Notes under the pieces: generated by a model
The model's database searches: none
What the model was told of the DNA's origin: nothing
The model's input: the letters and a program-made list of their open reading frames with translations, nothing else
Assembly: GCA_963814095.1 (NCBI GenBank)
Contig: CAWFBT010000018.1
Span: forward strand, 11,246 to 75,245
Direction of reading: 5' to 3'
DNA: 64,000 bases
DNA from: JACVRW01 sp963814095
GTDB lineage: Bacteria > Actinomycetota > Thermoleophilia > Solirubrobacterales > Thermoleophilaceae
Made by a program: the position numbers and the translations under genes
In this document: positions 1 to 8,333 of the stretch, piece by piece
Numbering within the stretch: the first letter of the stretch is position 1
Layout: each line of letters begins with the position of its first letter

Positions 1-79
1 CGGCCCAGCTCGTCTACTCCAGATCCTCCTGGCGGACGGTGAGGCGAGACCCGGAACTACTGTGCCTCGTTCGCGAGGG

Positions 80-85
80 TAGGGT
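80..85 (+). promoter_or_regulatory. Leaderless-type -10 box (TAGGGT)
   Basis: TAGGGT ends 7 bases before the ATG at 93, and no Shine-Dalgarno sequence precedes that ATG. The same TAnnnT spacing recurs at many genes in this window, which supports a leaderless start. No clear -35 is seen. Confidence 0.45.
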
Positions 86-92
86 CCGGAAC

Positions 93-545
93 ATGGCTCC
101 GCCACCCGTCCCGCCCGCGGGTTCTTTGCGGCTGCGCGCCCTCAATCTTTTCACCCGGCTCAACGTCATCGCCTACCGGGCCTCACGCGGGCGCCTCGGT
201 GGCAGGATGCAGAAAGCGCCCGTGTGCATCCTCCACACGGTCGGGCGCAAGTCGGGCAAGCGGCGCGAGACCCCGCTGCTCTACCTGGCCGACGGCGACA
301 AGGTCGTGCTGGTCGCCTCCGCCGGGGGTCGGGAGACGTCGCCGGCCTGGTACCACAACCTGCGCGCGATGGACGCCGCCGAGGTCGAGATCCTCGGCCG
401 CCGCACAAAGATGACGGCGCGGCTGGCCTCCGCCGAGGAGCGCGCGGGCTACTGGCCGAAGGTCAATGAGATCTACTCGGACTACGACGCTTACCAGGCG
501 CGCACCGAGCGGGAGATCCCCGTCGTCGTCATGTCTCCGGCCTGA
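93..545 (+). CDS. F420-dependent nitroreductase-family (DUF385/Ddn-like) oxidoreductase
   Basis: This 150-residue protein has the compact split-barrel pattern of deazaflavin (F420)-dependent nitroreductases. Residues about 45-95 carry the typical HTVGRKSGK and RETPLLYL stretches, then the SPAWYHNLRA segment. Members use reduced F420 to reduce quinones, nitro compounds or other unsaturated substrates; the substrate here is unknown. A GTG at 39 would add 18 residues, but the ATG at 93 was chosen because family homology begins shortly after it and a TAnnnT box sits 7 bases upstream. It has no operon partner: the next gene is about 210 bases away. Confidence 0.8.
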   Translation: MAPPPVPPAGSLRLRALNLFTRLNVIAYRASRGRLGGRMQKAPVCILHTVGRKSGKRRETPLLYLADGDKVVLVASAGGRETSPAWYHNLRAMDAAEVEILGRRTKMTARLASAEERAGYWPKVNEIYSDYDAYQARTEREIPVVVMSPA

Positions 546-754
546 GCGGCCAATGCAATGCGCGGTGGTGGGCGCCCTGGGCATCGATCTACTCGTCGAC
601 AGGCCGAGGGTCTCCCAGGTGCGGCGCCGACGGTTGCTGACGACGCTCGCGTTTCGTCCACGCGTAAACCCCGCGCTCCGGCGAGGTCACGCATGCGATT
701 CCTAGCGTGTCGGCCGCGGCTGAGCTAGGGTGGACCCGTTCGGAGTAGGCGGGC

Positions 755-1570
755 ATGGAACCCTGGCTTGCCGCGTTGATCATCCTTGGTGTCGCCGCGC
801 TGAGCGCGGCCGGCATGCTCCTCGTCCGCCGGCGCGCGCCGGCGGGAACGTTCTTCAACGATCCGATTCCGGGTGGTGCCGTGTACACGGTGGCGGGTAC
901 CGCCTACATGGTGATCCTCGCATTCGTCTTCTTCATCGCATTCGAGAGCTACGGCGGCGCCAAGGCCGACGCCGAGGAGGAGGCGACCGCCACGCTCGCG
1001 ATGTTCCACGCCGCCGGCGCCTTCGGCCCGGCGCCCCGCGCCGAGCTGCAGGGGCAGATGATCTGCTACGCGCGCGAGGTCATCTCGGACGGCTGGCCGG
1101 CGATGCGGGAAGGCGGAGGGAGTTCGGTAGTGGACGCGAGGGTCTCGGCGATGGAGGAGTCCGCCGACCAGATCCCGGTCAACGACGCCAAACAGGCCGC
1201 GGCCTTTGAACACTGGTTCGCGTTGAACGAGGAGCGGCGACATGGACGGCAGGGCCGGATCGGCGAAGCAGAAGGATTGGTGCCCCCGGTTGTCTGGTTG
1301 ATCCTGATCATCGGCGCGGTGGTGGTGATCTCCTCGGTCGCCCTTTTCGCGGATCGTGAGGAGGCCGCAGTTACGCAGGCAGCACTGGCCGCCGGGATCG
1401 CGATCATCGTCGTCTCGGGGCTAGTCCTGGTGCGCTTTCTCGACAAGCCGTATGAGGACAAGAGCGGGAGCATCAAACCGACGGCGATGGAGAGGGCGCT
1501 CGTGCTGATGGAGACGGACCATCGAGAGCGCGGTGGAGCGGTCATCCGGTGCGCCGACCTAGCCGGTTGA
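755..1570 (+). CDS. DUF4239 (bestrophin-like) membrane protein
   Basis: The 271-residue protein has an N-terminal membrane segment (about 5-23), a second one (about 50-65) and a C-terminal pair (about 180-228). Between them is a soluble region (about 70-175) rich in Glu and Ala. This two-plus-two arrangement with the FESYGGAKADAEEEA segment after the second helix matches the DUF4239 bestrophin-like family, whose function is not established. The ATG at 755 begins directly with a hydrophobic helix. It stands alone, with about 210 bases before it and 235 bases after it. Confidence 0.75.
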   Translation: MEPWLAALIILGVAALSAAGMLLVRRRAPAGTFFNDPIPGGAVYTVAGTAYMVILAFVFFIAFESYGGAKADAEEEATATLAMFHAAGAFGPAPRAELQGQMICYAREVISDGWPAMREGGGSSVVDARVSAMEESADQIPVNDAKQAAAFEHWFALNEERRHGRQGRIGEAEGLVPPVVWLILIIGAVVVISSVALFADREEAAVTQAALAAGIAIIVVSGLVLVRFLDKPYEDKSGSIKPTAMERALVLMETDHRERGGAVIRCADLAG

Positions 1571-1805
1571 GAGAGAACTGCGCCCCACACCGCAAGGAGG
1601 CTGACACTTGGGCGGCGACGCGCCGCTGAGCTCCAGTTAACGCCGAGGGACGATTAAAGGCTTCGATCCGACCCAAGGCGTCGCACCTGGTGTTAGGTTC
1701 GCGCTCGAAGGTGCCTTCTCAAAAAGCATGGTCCTCGCCCAGCACGGACCGGAGAGCCACCACACGAGTCGCTCGGCAGGCGGACCGGGTCAGGAAGGAC
1801 AGACC

Positions 1806-2777
1806 ATGCCGAATTGCCGAGGCAGAATCATCCGCTCGGTCACGCTTGCTTGCCTCGCCGGCAGCGCGTTGCTGGCCGTAGGGGCGATCCCGGCCCAGGC
1901 CGCGGCCGTTGATCACGACTGTGGCGACGAGCCAACCGACTGTGGCGTCGCATACGCGGGCGGTATGCCAAACAACATGGTGACGGTCTCGCCCGGCGGG
2001 GCGAGTGTCGTGTTCACCGAATCTGGCGGGGACATTCTTGTTGAAGTCGACGGTCCTGAGGGGTGCCAGCTGAGTATCAGTGCGACCGTTGGGACCTGCC
2101 CGCTCCCGACCGGGATGGGGCACGTCAGCGTCGCCGGCAACGAAGGAAATGACACGCTGTCGGCACGGCCCGGCAACACCGGTCTCAGGGTTGTCTTTGG
2201 GGGCGGCGGCGACGACACCCTGAACCTCGCCGACGGCAACGTCCAAGCCTTGATCGATTGTGGACCGGGGAACGACGTCGCTTACCTCGACGCGAACGAC
2301 CCGCCGCCAAGCGGCTGCGAGTCGGTGAATCCGATCGCCTCGGTCGCACCAACGCCTCCGCAGGACCCGCCGCTTCCTACGCCTGACGGTGACGCCGACG
2401 GCGTTCCTGATGCGTCCGACGGATGCCCGTCGACGGTTGGCCCGTTCAACAACTCCGGGTGCCCGTTCAACGCGTTCTCCTTCGCCGGCAAGGCGCAGAG
2501 CAAGAAGGGGTTCACGCTCATCAAGGTCACGGTTCCCGGCCCGGGAATCGTCAAGGCGGCCCAGGCTGTTGTGACCAAGAAGAAGCCTGCTCTGATCAAG
2601 GCGGCGAAGATCAGCGCCTCGAAGGCAGGCACGGTGGTGTTGAGGATCAACACCAACAAGGCGGGGAAGAAGCTCTTGGCCACGGCAGACAAATTCACTG
2701 TCAAGGCGAAGTTCACCTTCACGCCCAAGGGCGGCAAGTCCAGAGGCACCTTCGCGCGCGTCAAGTTCATCCGATGA
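1806..2777 (+). CDS. Exported protein with RTX-like and thrombospondin-3-like Asp-rich repeats
   Basis: A signal peptide (residues about 1-33, ending AQAAA) starts at the ATG at 1806, which has AGGAAGGAC just upstream; the upstream ATG at 1728 lacks a ribosome site. The mature protein has GNEGNDTL and GGGGDDTLNL stretches, like the Ca-binding nonapeptides of RTX proteins. A Pro-rich linker follows, then DGDADGVPDASDGCP, a thrombospondin-type-3-like Ca motif. The C-terminal 100 residues are Lys-rich and beta-like. A Ca-binding surface or secreted role is inferred. The stop overlaps the next ATG by 4 bases, so the two genes are probably translationally coupled. Confidence 0.75.
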   Translation: MPNCRGRIIRSVTLACLAGSALLAVGAIPAQAAAVDHDCGDEPTDCGVAYAGGMPNNMVTVSPGGASVVFTESGGDILVEVDGPEGCQLSISATVGTCPLPTGMGHVSVAGNEGNDTLSARPGNTGLRVVFGGGGDDTLNLADGNVQALIDCGPGNDVAYLDANDPPPSGCESVNPIASVAPTPPQDPPLPTPDGDADGVPDASDGCPSTVGPFNNSGCPFNAFSFAGKAQSKKGFTLIKVTVPGPGIVKAAQAVVTKKKPALIKAAKISASKAGTVVLRINTNKAGKKLLATADKFTVKAKFTFTPKGGKSRGTFARVKFIR

Positions 2778-3847
2778 CGCCACAGCCACCGACCGGGGCC
2801 GGCTGGGGTATGGGCCTGGTCGTGGCCGCGGTGGCACTCGCCGCCCCAGGCCCGGCGTACGCCGCGATCGATCTGTATTTCGAGACCCGGCAGGGCAGGG
2901 GGCAGGACGGCGGCCCGGGGCTGGTCGAGGGGAGAATCCACGCGACCAACTTCGACGGCACCGTGATCGGTCCCAGTGGCTGCAACCCGGTGTTGGATTG
3001 CAGGACCGGCCCGAACACGATGCTGCGGGTCGAGCGCGGCGGGCAGATCGTGGCGCAAGACGGTCCAAGTCCGAAACCGGGAGTCTTCATCACTCCGCAG
3101 GCGGGGGACATGGTCCATCTCGGCGTCGGCGCCTCAGAGTCGGTCGTCACCTATAACGGCCGCCCCGCCATCGACGGTGACTGCCTGCCCTCGGTCGATC
3201 ACAGCGTCTCCGGGTCTTTCAGCGCCGTGCAGGGGGCAACGGTCCAGGTGAACGGGGCCGGGAACCCCGGGGTAAACGGTCAGCAGGCAACCGAGGCCGC
3301 AACCGTGACCACGACCTCCGATCGCTTCACCGCGTCATTTGGCCACGAGTTGAGGCCGCCCCTGACGATTGTCGAGCAGTACGGCATCCCCGGTGCCGAC
3401 GGCGCGACGATCACCGTCCACGCCCAGCGCTCGATCCTGGGCGGGTGCGACACCAAACTTGTTCCGATCAGGGTCACCAAGTTGGCTACGCCCGACCCGG
3501 TCCGCGTCAAGGCTGATGGCCGGTTCGCTTTCGGCCGCCGGGTGAAGTGTCCGGCCGAGTTGCCCCTTTGCCGCATCTCGGCGGACACCTATGTCGCGCG
3601 CAACTCAGGCAACACCGGGCCGAAGCTCGGGCGCCTGCGTTATAGCGTGCCTGCAGGATCGAGCGCCATGGCCAAAGCGAGACTAGGCCCTTCGGCGCTC
3701 AGGAAGCTGAAGCGCGGCGGCAAGACAAAGGTGTACGTCCTGCTGATAGTCCGGCCGCCGGCCGAGCGGACCCCGGGCCTTCAAGCGCCAGAACAAAAAT
3801 CGGTTGTAAGGGTCACCGTTGCCGCACCGCGGAAGCGAGCGTCCTGA
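2774..3847 (+). CDS. Exported protein of unknown function
   Basis: The 357-residue product starts at the ATG inside the ATGA overlap with the preceding gene. It begins with a short signal-like segment (residues about 10-33, ending in AYAA). The body has few charged runs and a likely disulfide-forming set of Cys (for example CNPVLDCRTG near residue 75 and RRVKCPAELPLCR near 258). The C-terminal region is Lys/Arg-rich with VYVLLIV-type strands, resembling the C-terminal tails of other exported proteins in this lineage. I recognise no domain. Coupling suggests it works with the upstream Asp-rich exported protein. Confidence 0.65.
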   Translation: MTPQPPTGAGWGMGLVVAAVALAAPGPAYAAIDLYFETRQGRGQDGGPGLVEGRIHATNFDGTVIGPSGCNPVLDCRTGPNTMLRVERGGQIVAQDGPSPKPGVFITPQAGDMVHLGVGASESVVTYNGRPAIDGDCLPSVDHSVSGSFSAVQGATVQVNGAGNPGVNGQQATEAATVTTTSDRFTASFGHELRPPLTIVEQYGIPGADGATITVHAQRSILGGCDTKLVPIRVTKLATPDPVRVKADGRFAFGRRVKCPAELPLCRISADTYVARNSGNTGPKLGRLRYSVPAGSSAMAKARLGPSALRKLKRGGKTKVYVLLIVRPPAERTPGLQAPEQKSVVRVTVAAPRKRAS

Positions 3848-3921
3848 TGCCGAAAGGCGACTATCGCGACACACGTGACATCGCGTGACCCAGCGCTGAC
3901 ACTCGACTGAACGGCGTCAGC

Positions 3922-3993
3922 TCAGCCGCAGCCCGTGTTGTTCCCGCAGCTCGAGCACGTGTGCACGAGCCGGTGCGCTGCATCATGCCGCCG
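3922..3993 (+). repeat. Distal copy of the nrdJ 3' end (direct repeat, att-like)
   Basis: These 72 bases match 11208-11280 (the last 24 codons and stop of nrdJ, read on the minus strand) in the same orientation. The only difference is one missing A after 3961. The missing base destroys the reading frame, so this is not a functional gene end. Similarity stops sharply on both sides. The arrangement of an intact gene end at one side and an orphan copy at the other is that of an integration at a gene 3' end. Confidence 0.8.
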
Positions 3994-4066
3994 GTGTGGC
4001 CGGATCAGGCCATCCGAGACGGGTAAAGATGGCCGTTTGAGGCGAAGCGTGGCTCGGTTCCGGCGA

Positions 4067-4072
4067 TAGCGT
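4067..4072 (+). promoter_or_regulatory. Leaderless-type -10 box (TAGCGT)
   Basis: TAGCGT ends 7 bases before the ATG at 4080, which has no ribosome-binding sequence. This is the same geometry as other TAnnnT boxes in the window. Confidence 0.4.
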
Positions 4073-4079
4073 CCCTCGG

Positions 4080-4811
4080 ATGACCGGGATCCTGCTCATC
4101 CATGGCGGTTGGTGCGGGCCTTGGTACTGGGACGACTTCGGCGGCCGGCTGGCCGAGCAGGGTCACGAGGTACGGGCCATGCGACTGCGCGGCCACCGCC
4201 AGCAACCCGGACGGATCTGGCATCGGATCGAGCACTACCTCGACGATGTCCGTCAGGCGGCGACGGAGTTCGTCGATCCGCCGATCCTGGTCGGGCACTC
4301 GATGGGCGGGCTGCTGACGCAGCTGCATCTGGAGCGCGACCCCGCTCGGGGGGCGGTGCTGCTCGCATCGATCCCGCCCGGCGGGACGGCCCGGATGGTT
4401 GCCCGCCTAGGTGCGCGCCATCCGCTCCCGATGCTGAAGGCGAACCTCCTGCTGAGGCTCAGGCCGCTGGTGGGCACCCCCGCGCTGGTCCGCGACCTGT
4501 TCTTCACATCCGACACGCCCCAGCAGGTGGTCGACGGCTGCCATGCCCGTCTTCAGGACGAGTCCTACCTCGCCTTCGTCGACATGCTGCTGTTCGTGCG
4601 ACCACGGCCGAGTCGCGTGCACGCGCCGATGTTGGTCATCGGCGCCGAGCGCGATGGGATCGTCGATGTGAGCGACGTACGCAGAACCGCTCGCGCCTAT
4701 GGCGTTCAGGCAGAGATCCTTCCCGGCATCGGCCACAACGTCATGCTCGAGGAGGGCTGGCAGCAGGTGGCGGATCGGATCGGTTCCTGGGTGGGTCAGA
4801 TCGGCCGGTAG
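4080..4811 (+). CDS. Alpha/beta hydrolase
   Basis: The 243-residue protein opens with the strand and oxyanion motif LIHGGWCGPWYW (residues 6-17). It carries the nucleophile elbow GHSMGG near residue 80. The likely acid is in IGAERDGIVD (about 184-193), and the catalytic His is in GIGHNVML near 220. These are the elements of a soluble esterase or MhpC/salicylate-esterase-like alpha/beta hydrolase. The substrate is unknown. It is the first gene of the plus-strand run inside the repeat-bounded 4-11 kb block, and the next gene starts 40 bases downstream. Confidence 0.85.
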   Translation: MTGILLIHGGWCGPWYWDDFGGRLAEQGHEVRAMRLRGHRQQPGRIWHRIEHYLDDVRQAATEFVDPPILVGHSMGGLLTQLHLERDPARGAVLLASIPPGGTARMVARLGARHPLPMLKANLLLRLRPLVGTPALVRDLFFTSDTPQQVVDGCHARLQDESYLAFVDMLLFVRPRPSRVHAPMLVIGAERDGIVDVSDVRRTARAYGVQAEILPGIGHNVMLEEGWQQVADRIGSWVGQIGR

Positions 4812-4851
4812 CTCGACGTTGCCGGGATATCGTTTGGCATGCCAAAGGGCG

Positions 4852-6507
4852 ATGACCACTACCGCGGAAACCCCCAGGGACTGCGTCGCGATCGGCCATG
4901 AGGCGCTGGAACGGGGTGCCTGGGCGGACGCCCGCCAGTGGTTCGAAATGGCCTTGCGTGAAGAGGACTCGGGCGAGGCGTGGGAGGGACTCGGGTGGGC
5001 GGGGTACTGGCTGCACGATGCTGAGCTGACCCTCCGCGCCCGGGAGCGGGCCTACCAGGCGTACCGCGGGAGCGGGAACGTGCGCGGGGCGGGTCAGGTG
5101 GCGGCCTGGCTGGCCGCCGACTTCCACGAGTTCCGTGGCGACGACGCAGTGGCCAGCGGCTGGCTCGAGCGGGCGCACCGTCTGCTCGATGGTGTGCCCG
5201 AGGGACCCGAGCATGGCTGGCTCGCGGTGATCGAGGGGTCGTTCGAGATCGGTGTCACTGGGGAGCTGGACAAGGTGACCAGCGCGGCCCGGCGCGCGGC
5301 GCGCATCGGGCGGGAATACGACGTTCCCGATCTGGAGGCGATCGGGTTGTCGCTCGAGGGGCTCGCACTGGTCGGCCAAGCGCGTGTGCGAGACGGTCTG
5401 CGGCGGCTCGACGAGGCGTCCGCGATCGCCACCGGCGAGGAGCTGCAATTGCCGATCTCGCTGGGCTGGGCGCTCTGCTACGTCATCGCCGCGTGCGAGG
5501 GGGTGGGGGATTTCCCGCGCGCCACCCAGTGGTGCAAGGTGATGAGGGCGTCCTCGGAGCGCTGGGGTGCTCGCCACTCGCGCGGGATCTGTCGCAGCTC
5601 CTACGGGACGGTGCTCGCCTGCTGCGGCGACTGGGAGGGGGCCGAGACCGAGCTGACCGGCGCGCTTACGGACCTCGAGGCGGCCCGGCCGGGCATGGCC
5701 GGTGGCGGACTGGTACGCCTCGCCGAGCTGCGCGCCCGTCAAGGGCGGATCGATGAGGCCCGCATGCTCTTGGAGCGCGCCGGTAGCCACAGGCTCGCGG
5801 TGCTCGGCCTCGGCAGGCTTGCCCTCGACGCCGGTGACCCGGAGGCCGCCGCCGACGCCGCCGAACGGGTGCTTCGGCGCCTGCCCGCCGGCAATGTCCT
5901 CAATCGGATGCCGGCGCTCGAGCTGCTGGTGCGGGCGCGCGCGGCGTTGGGCGAGCTCGAGGCTGCGGCCGCGGCATGCGAGGAGCTCGGGCATGCGGCC
6001 GAGCTCATCGGCACGCCGTACCTGGACGGCCGCGCGCAGCTCGCCCGCGCGGAGATGTTGATGGCACGCGGCGGGCACGAGGAGGCTCGACGCGCCTTCG
6101 AGGACGCGCTCGACTGCTTCGGTGAGGTCGCCGCGCCCTACGACGCCGCGCTCGCGAGGTTGGGGCTGGCCCGGGCGCTGGCGGGGCTGGGACGGAGTGA
6201 CGCAGCGGCGGCGGAAGCCCGGGCAGCGCGGGACGAGTTCGCCGCGCTCGGCGCGACACGAGAGGCCACCCGCGCCGAGGCGCCGCTGCTCGATGAGGCG
6301 AAGCCAAGGCCGCTGAGCGACCTCACCCAGCGCGAGCTGGAGGTCCTGCGGCTTGTGGCCCAGGGTCTCAACAACGGCGAGATCGCCGAACGGCTCGTCC
6401 TGAGTCCGCACACCGTCCATCGGCATGTTGCGAATGCCCGCACCAAGCTGGGGCTCCGCTCGCGAGCGGCCGTCGTGGCCTACGCGGCGCGAATCGGCCT
6501 GATCTGA
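4852..6507 (+). CDS. LuxR-type regulator with TPR-like N-terminal domain, no ATPase
   Basis: The 551-residue protein has a long all-helical Ala/Glu/Leu-rich array (residues about 10-480) with TPR-like helix pairs such as EALERGAWADARQWFEMAL. The C-terminal LuxR HTH (about 485-550) contains LTQRELEVLRLVAQG and the recognition helix region LSPHTVHRHV. There is no Walker A motif or receiver domain, so it resembles the ATPase-less half of MalT/LAL regulators. The ATG at 4852 was chosen because the protein-like sequence starts there; the upstream extension overlaps the hydrolase in another frame. It probably controls the neighbouring hydrolase or the methyltransferase-to-haloperoxidase run. Confidence 0.8.
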   Translation: MTTTAETPRDCVAIGHEALERGAWADARQWFEMALREEDSGEAWEGLGWAGYWLHDAELTLRARERAYQAYRGSGNVRGAGQVAAWLAADFHEFRGDDAVASGWLERAHRLLDGVPEGPEHGWLAVIEGSFEIGVTGELDKVTSAARRAARIGREYDVPDLEAIGLSLEGLALVGQARVRDGLRRLDEASAIATGEELQLPISLGWALCYVIAACEGVGDFPRATQWCKVMRASSERWGARHSRGICRSSYGTVLACCGDWEGAETELTGALTDLEAARPGMAGGGLVRLAELRARQGRIDEARMLLERAGSHRLAVLGLGRLALDAGDPEAAADAAERVLRRLPAGNVLNRMPALELLVRARAALGELEAAAAACEELGHAAELIGTPYLDGRAQLARAEMLMARGGHEEARRAFEDALDCFGEVAAPYDAALARLGLARALAGLGRSDAAAAEARAARDEFAALGATREATRAEAPLLDEAKPRPLSDLTQRELEVLRLVAQGLNNGEIAERLVLSPHTVHRHVANARTKLGLRSRAAVVAYAARIGLI

Positions 6508-6618
6508 GCCGCGCCCTGACCGGTCCCGGCCATCTACGGAAGATGGCCGCAACAGGCGAAGTCACGCCGGCCGGCGCGCCGTAGGTTCGGTCGCCTTCCA
6601 CGAGCCTGAGGAGGTCCG

Positions 6619-7716
6619 GTGAACGAGACGTATGTGGCCAGCCCGAAAAGCGGAGAGGCGCTGGTCGAGCGGGTGGTCGCATCGACGATCGGCCTGTTCG
6701 ATCTCGCCGGCCTCTACCTCGGCCAGCGGCTCGGGCTCTACCGAGCTCTGTACGACGGAGGGGCTGCGACCAGCGACGAGCTGGCGGATCGGGCCGGCGT
6801 CGACGAGCGCTACGCACGCGAGTGGCTCGAGCACCAGGCAGTCACCGGCCTGCTGGTGGTCGATGATGAGAGCGCCGGCGCGAAGCAGCGCCGCTACGAG
6901 CTGCCGCCGGGGTACGGCGAGTCCCTGGTCGACGCCGACAGCCCGAGCTACATCGCCCCGCTGGCGCGTCAGGCGCTCGGCATGCTGCGCCCGTTGCCGC
7001 AGCTCGTGGACGCCTTCCGGACTGGGCAGGGTGTCCCGTATGCCGACTACGGCGAGGACACCCGAGAGGGGATCGCCGAGCTGAACCGTGCGATGTTCAT
7101 CAACGAGCTCGCGGACTGGTTCCCGGTCATCGCAGACGTGGACGCTCGGCTCGGCTCTCCACCGGGTGCGTGCGTCGCCGACCTGGGCTGCGGCACCGGC
7201 TGGTCGAGCATCGCGATCGCGAAGGCGTACCCGCACGCATTCGTCGACGGCATCGACACGGACGCTGCCTCGATTGACACAGCCCGTGTGAATGCGGCGG
7301 CGGAAGGGCTCGACGATCGCGTCCGCTTCTTCGTCCGGGACGCCTCCGAGGAAGGGCTCGACGGCGTCTATGACGTCGTCACGATCTTCGAGGCGCTCCA
7401 CGACATGGCCCGCCCGGTGGAAGCGCTCGAGAACGCGCGGCGGCTGCTTGCCGAGGGCGGCACGGCGATAGTCGCCGACGAGCGAGTGGCGGAGGACTTC
7501 GTCGCGCCCGGCGACGACCTCGAGCGCCTGATGTACGGCTTCAGCGTCGTGCACTGCCTCGCGGTCGGCAGGGCCGACCACGAGCACTCGGCCGCCATCG
7601 GCACCGTCATGCGTCCGGCCATGCTCCGCGAGTTCGGACAGGCGGCGGGCTTCGCGCGCATCGAGGCGCTGCCGATCGACAACGACTTCTGGCGCTTCTA
7701 TCGGCTCGACCCATGA
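6619..7716 (+). CDS. SAM-dependent methyltransferase with N-terminal winged-helix-like domain
   Basis: The 365-residue protein starts with GTG 5 bases after GAGGAGG. Residues about 15-100 form a helical domain with LADRAGVDERYAREWLEH, as in the dimerisation or winged-helix part of Rv2258c-like and O-methyltransferase proteins. The Rossmann methyltransferase domain follows, with VADLGCGTGWSS (about 187-198) as SAM motif I, an acidic GIDTD after the second strand and the post-motif FEALHDMARP. The acceptor is unknown. It is followed within 12 bases by the next gene, so it likely heads a three-gene operon ending with the haloperoxidase-like gene. Confidence 0.82.
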   Translation: MNETYVASPKSGEALVERVVASTIGLFDLAGLYLGQRLGLYRALYDGGAATSDELADRAGVDERYAREWLEHQAVTGLLVVDDESAGAKQRRYELPPGYGESLVDADSPSYIAPLARQALGMLRPLPQLVDAFRTGQGVPYADYGEDTREGIAELNRAMFINELADWFPVIADVDARLGSPPGACVADLGCGTGWSSIAIAKAYPHAFVDGIDTDAASIDTARVNAAAEGLDDRVRFFVRDASEEGLDGVYDVVTIFEALHDMARPVEALENARRLLAEGGTAIVADERVAEDFVAPGDDLERLMYGFSVVHCLAVGRADHEHSAAIGTVMRPAMLREFGQAAGFARIEALPIDNDFWRFYRLDP

Positions 7717-7727
7717 GGAGGTCATCG

Positions 7728-8333
7728 ATGAGCCACCGGCAGATCCCCAAGCGTTGGATCATCCTGTTCGCGGCGCTCGCGGTCGTCGTCGCCGCATTCG
7801 CGTACGCCGTCAGCGGTCCCGGCGCTACCGCCTCCGCCGAGAAGCGGCAGGCGGAGACCCTGCGCTACGACGTGGCGGAAGACGCGACACGATTCTCGTT
7901 CGCCCCGAGTCCCGTCGACAGCGACGGCATGCCCGCCTACGGCAACACGTTCGTGACCCAGGGCTACATCTATCCCGAGGGCACCCTGGACGACGCTGAC
8001 GGCGTCCTCGAGGACGGCAAGCCCGAGTTCGGGGACAAGGTGCTCGGCGAGTGGACGTGCTGGGGCCACTTCGTGGGGCAGGGTGCGAAGACGACCGAGG
8101 GCCCGTGGGTCGTCACGTCTCAGCTCTTCCAGCTGGGAGGGCGATTCGGGAAGACCACGATCACCACCCAGGGTTATGAGTCGCCCGAGGTGGGTGTCCC
8201 GATCGCTCGTGCGATCACGGGCGGCACCGGCCGGTTCGCCACCGCCCGTGGCGAGCAGACGCAGCGGATGCTCGGCTTCGGCACCGGCGATGGCGTCAAG
8301 CTGCGCACGAAGCTGCGCGTGCGTGCGAAGTGA
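7728..8333 (+). CDS. Membrane-anchored or exported barrel protein (allene oxide cyclase/dirigent-like)
   Basis: The start at 7728 was chosen because AGGAGG lies 6 bases upstream; an earlier ATG at 7713 overlaps the preceding stop. Residues about 8-28 form a signal or anchor helix. The body of about 170 residues contains TCWGHFVGQG and ITGGTGRFATARGEQTQ, the pattern of the small beta-barrel shared by plant allene oxide cyclases, dirigent proteins and their bacterial relatives. Such barrels bind hydrophobic radicals or cyclising intermediates. Coupling with a methyltransferase and a haloperoxidase-like enzyme suggests a role in small-molecule tailoring, which is inference. Confidence 0.65.
   Translation: MSHRQIPKRWIILFAALAVVVAAFAYAVSGPGATASAEKRQAETLRYDVAEDATRFSFAPSPVDSDGMPAYGNTFVTQGYIYPEGTLDDADGVLEDGKPEFGDKVLGEWTCWGHFVGQGAKTTEGPWVVTSQLFQLGGRFGKTTITTQGYESPEVGVPIARAITGGTGRFATARGEQTQRMLGFGTGDGVKLRTKLRVRAK

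Noticed and set aside
3922..3993. A second, functional ribonucleotide reductase gene end
   Set aside because: Only 72 bases are present and a missing base breaks the frame, so it is a repeat and not a gene.
4741..6552. A 603-codon minus-strand frame opposite the LuxR/TPR regulator
   Set aside because: The plus strand has an intact LuxR HTH and TPR-like helices; the antisense frame shows only biased composition.
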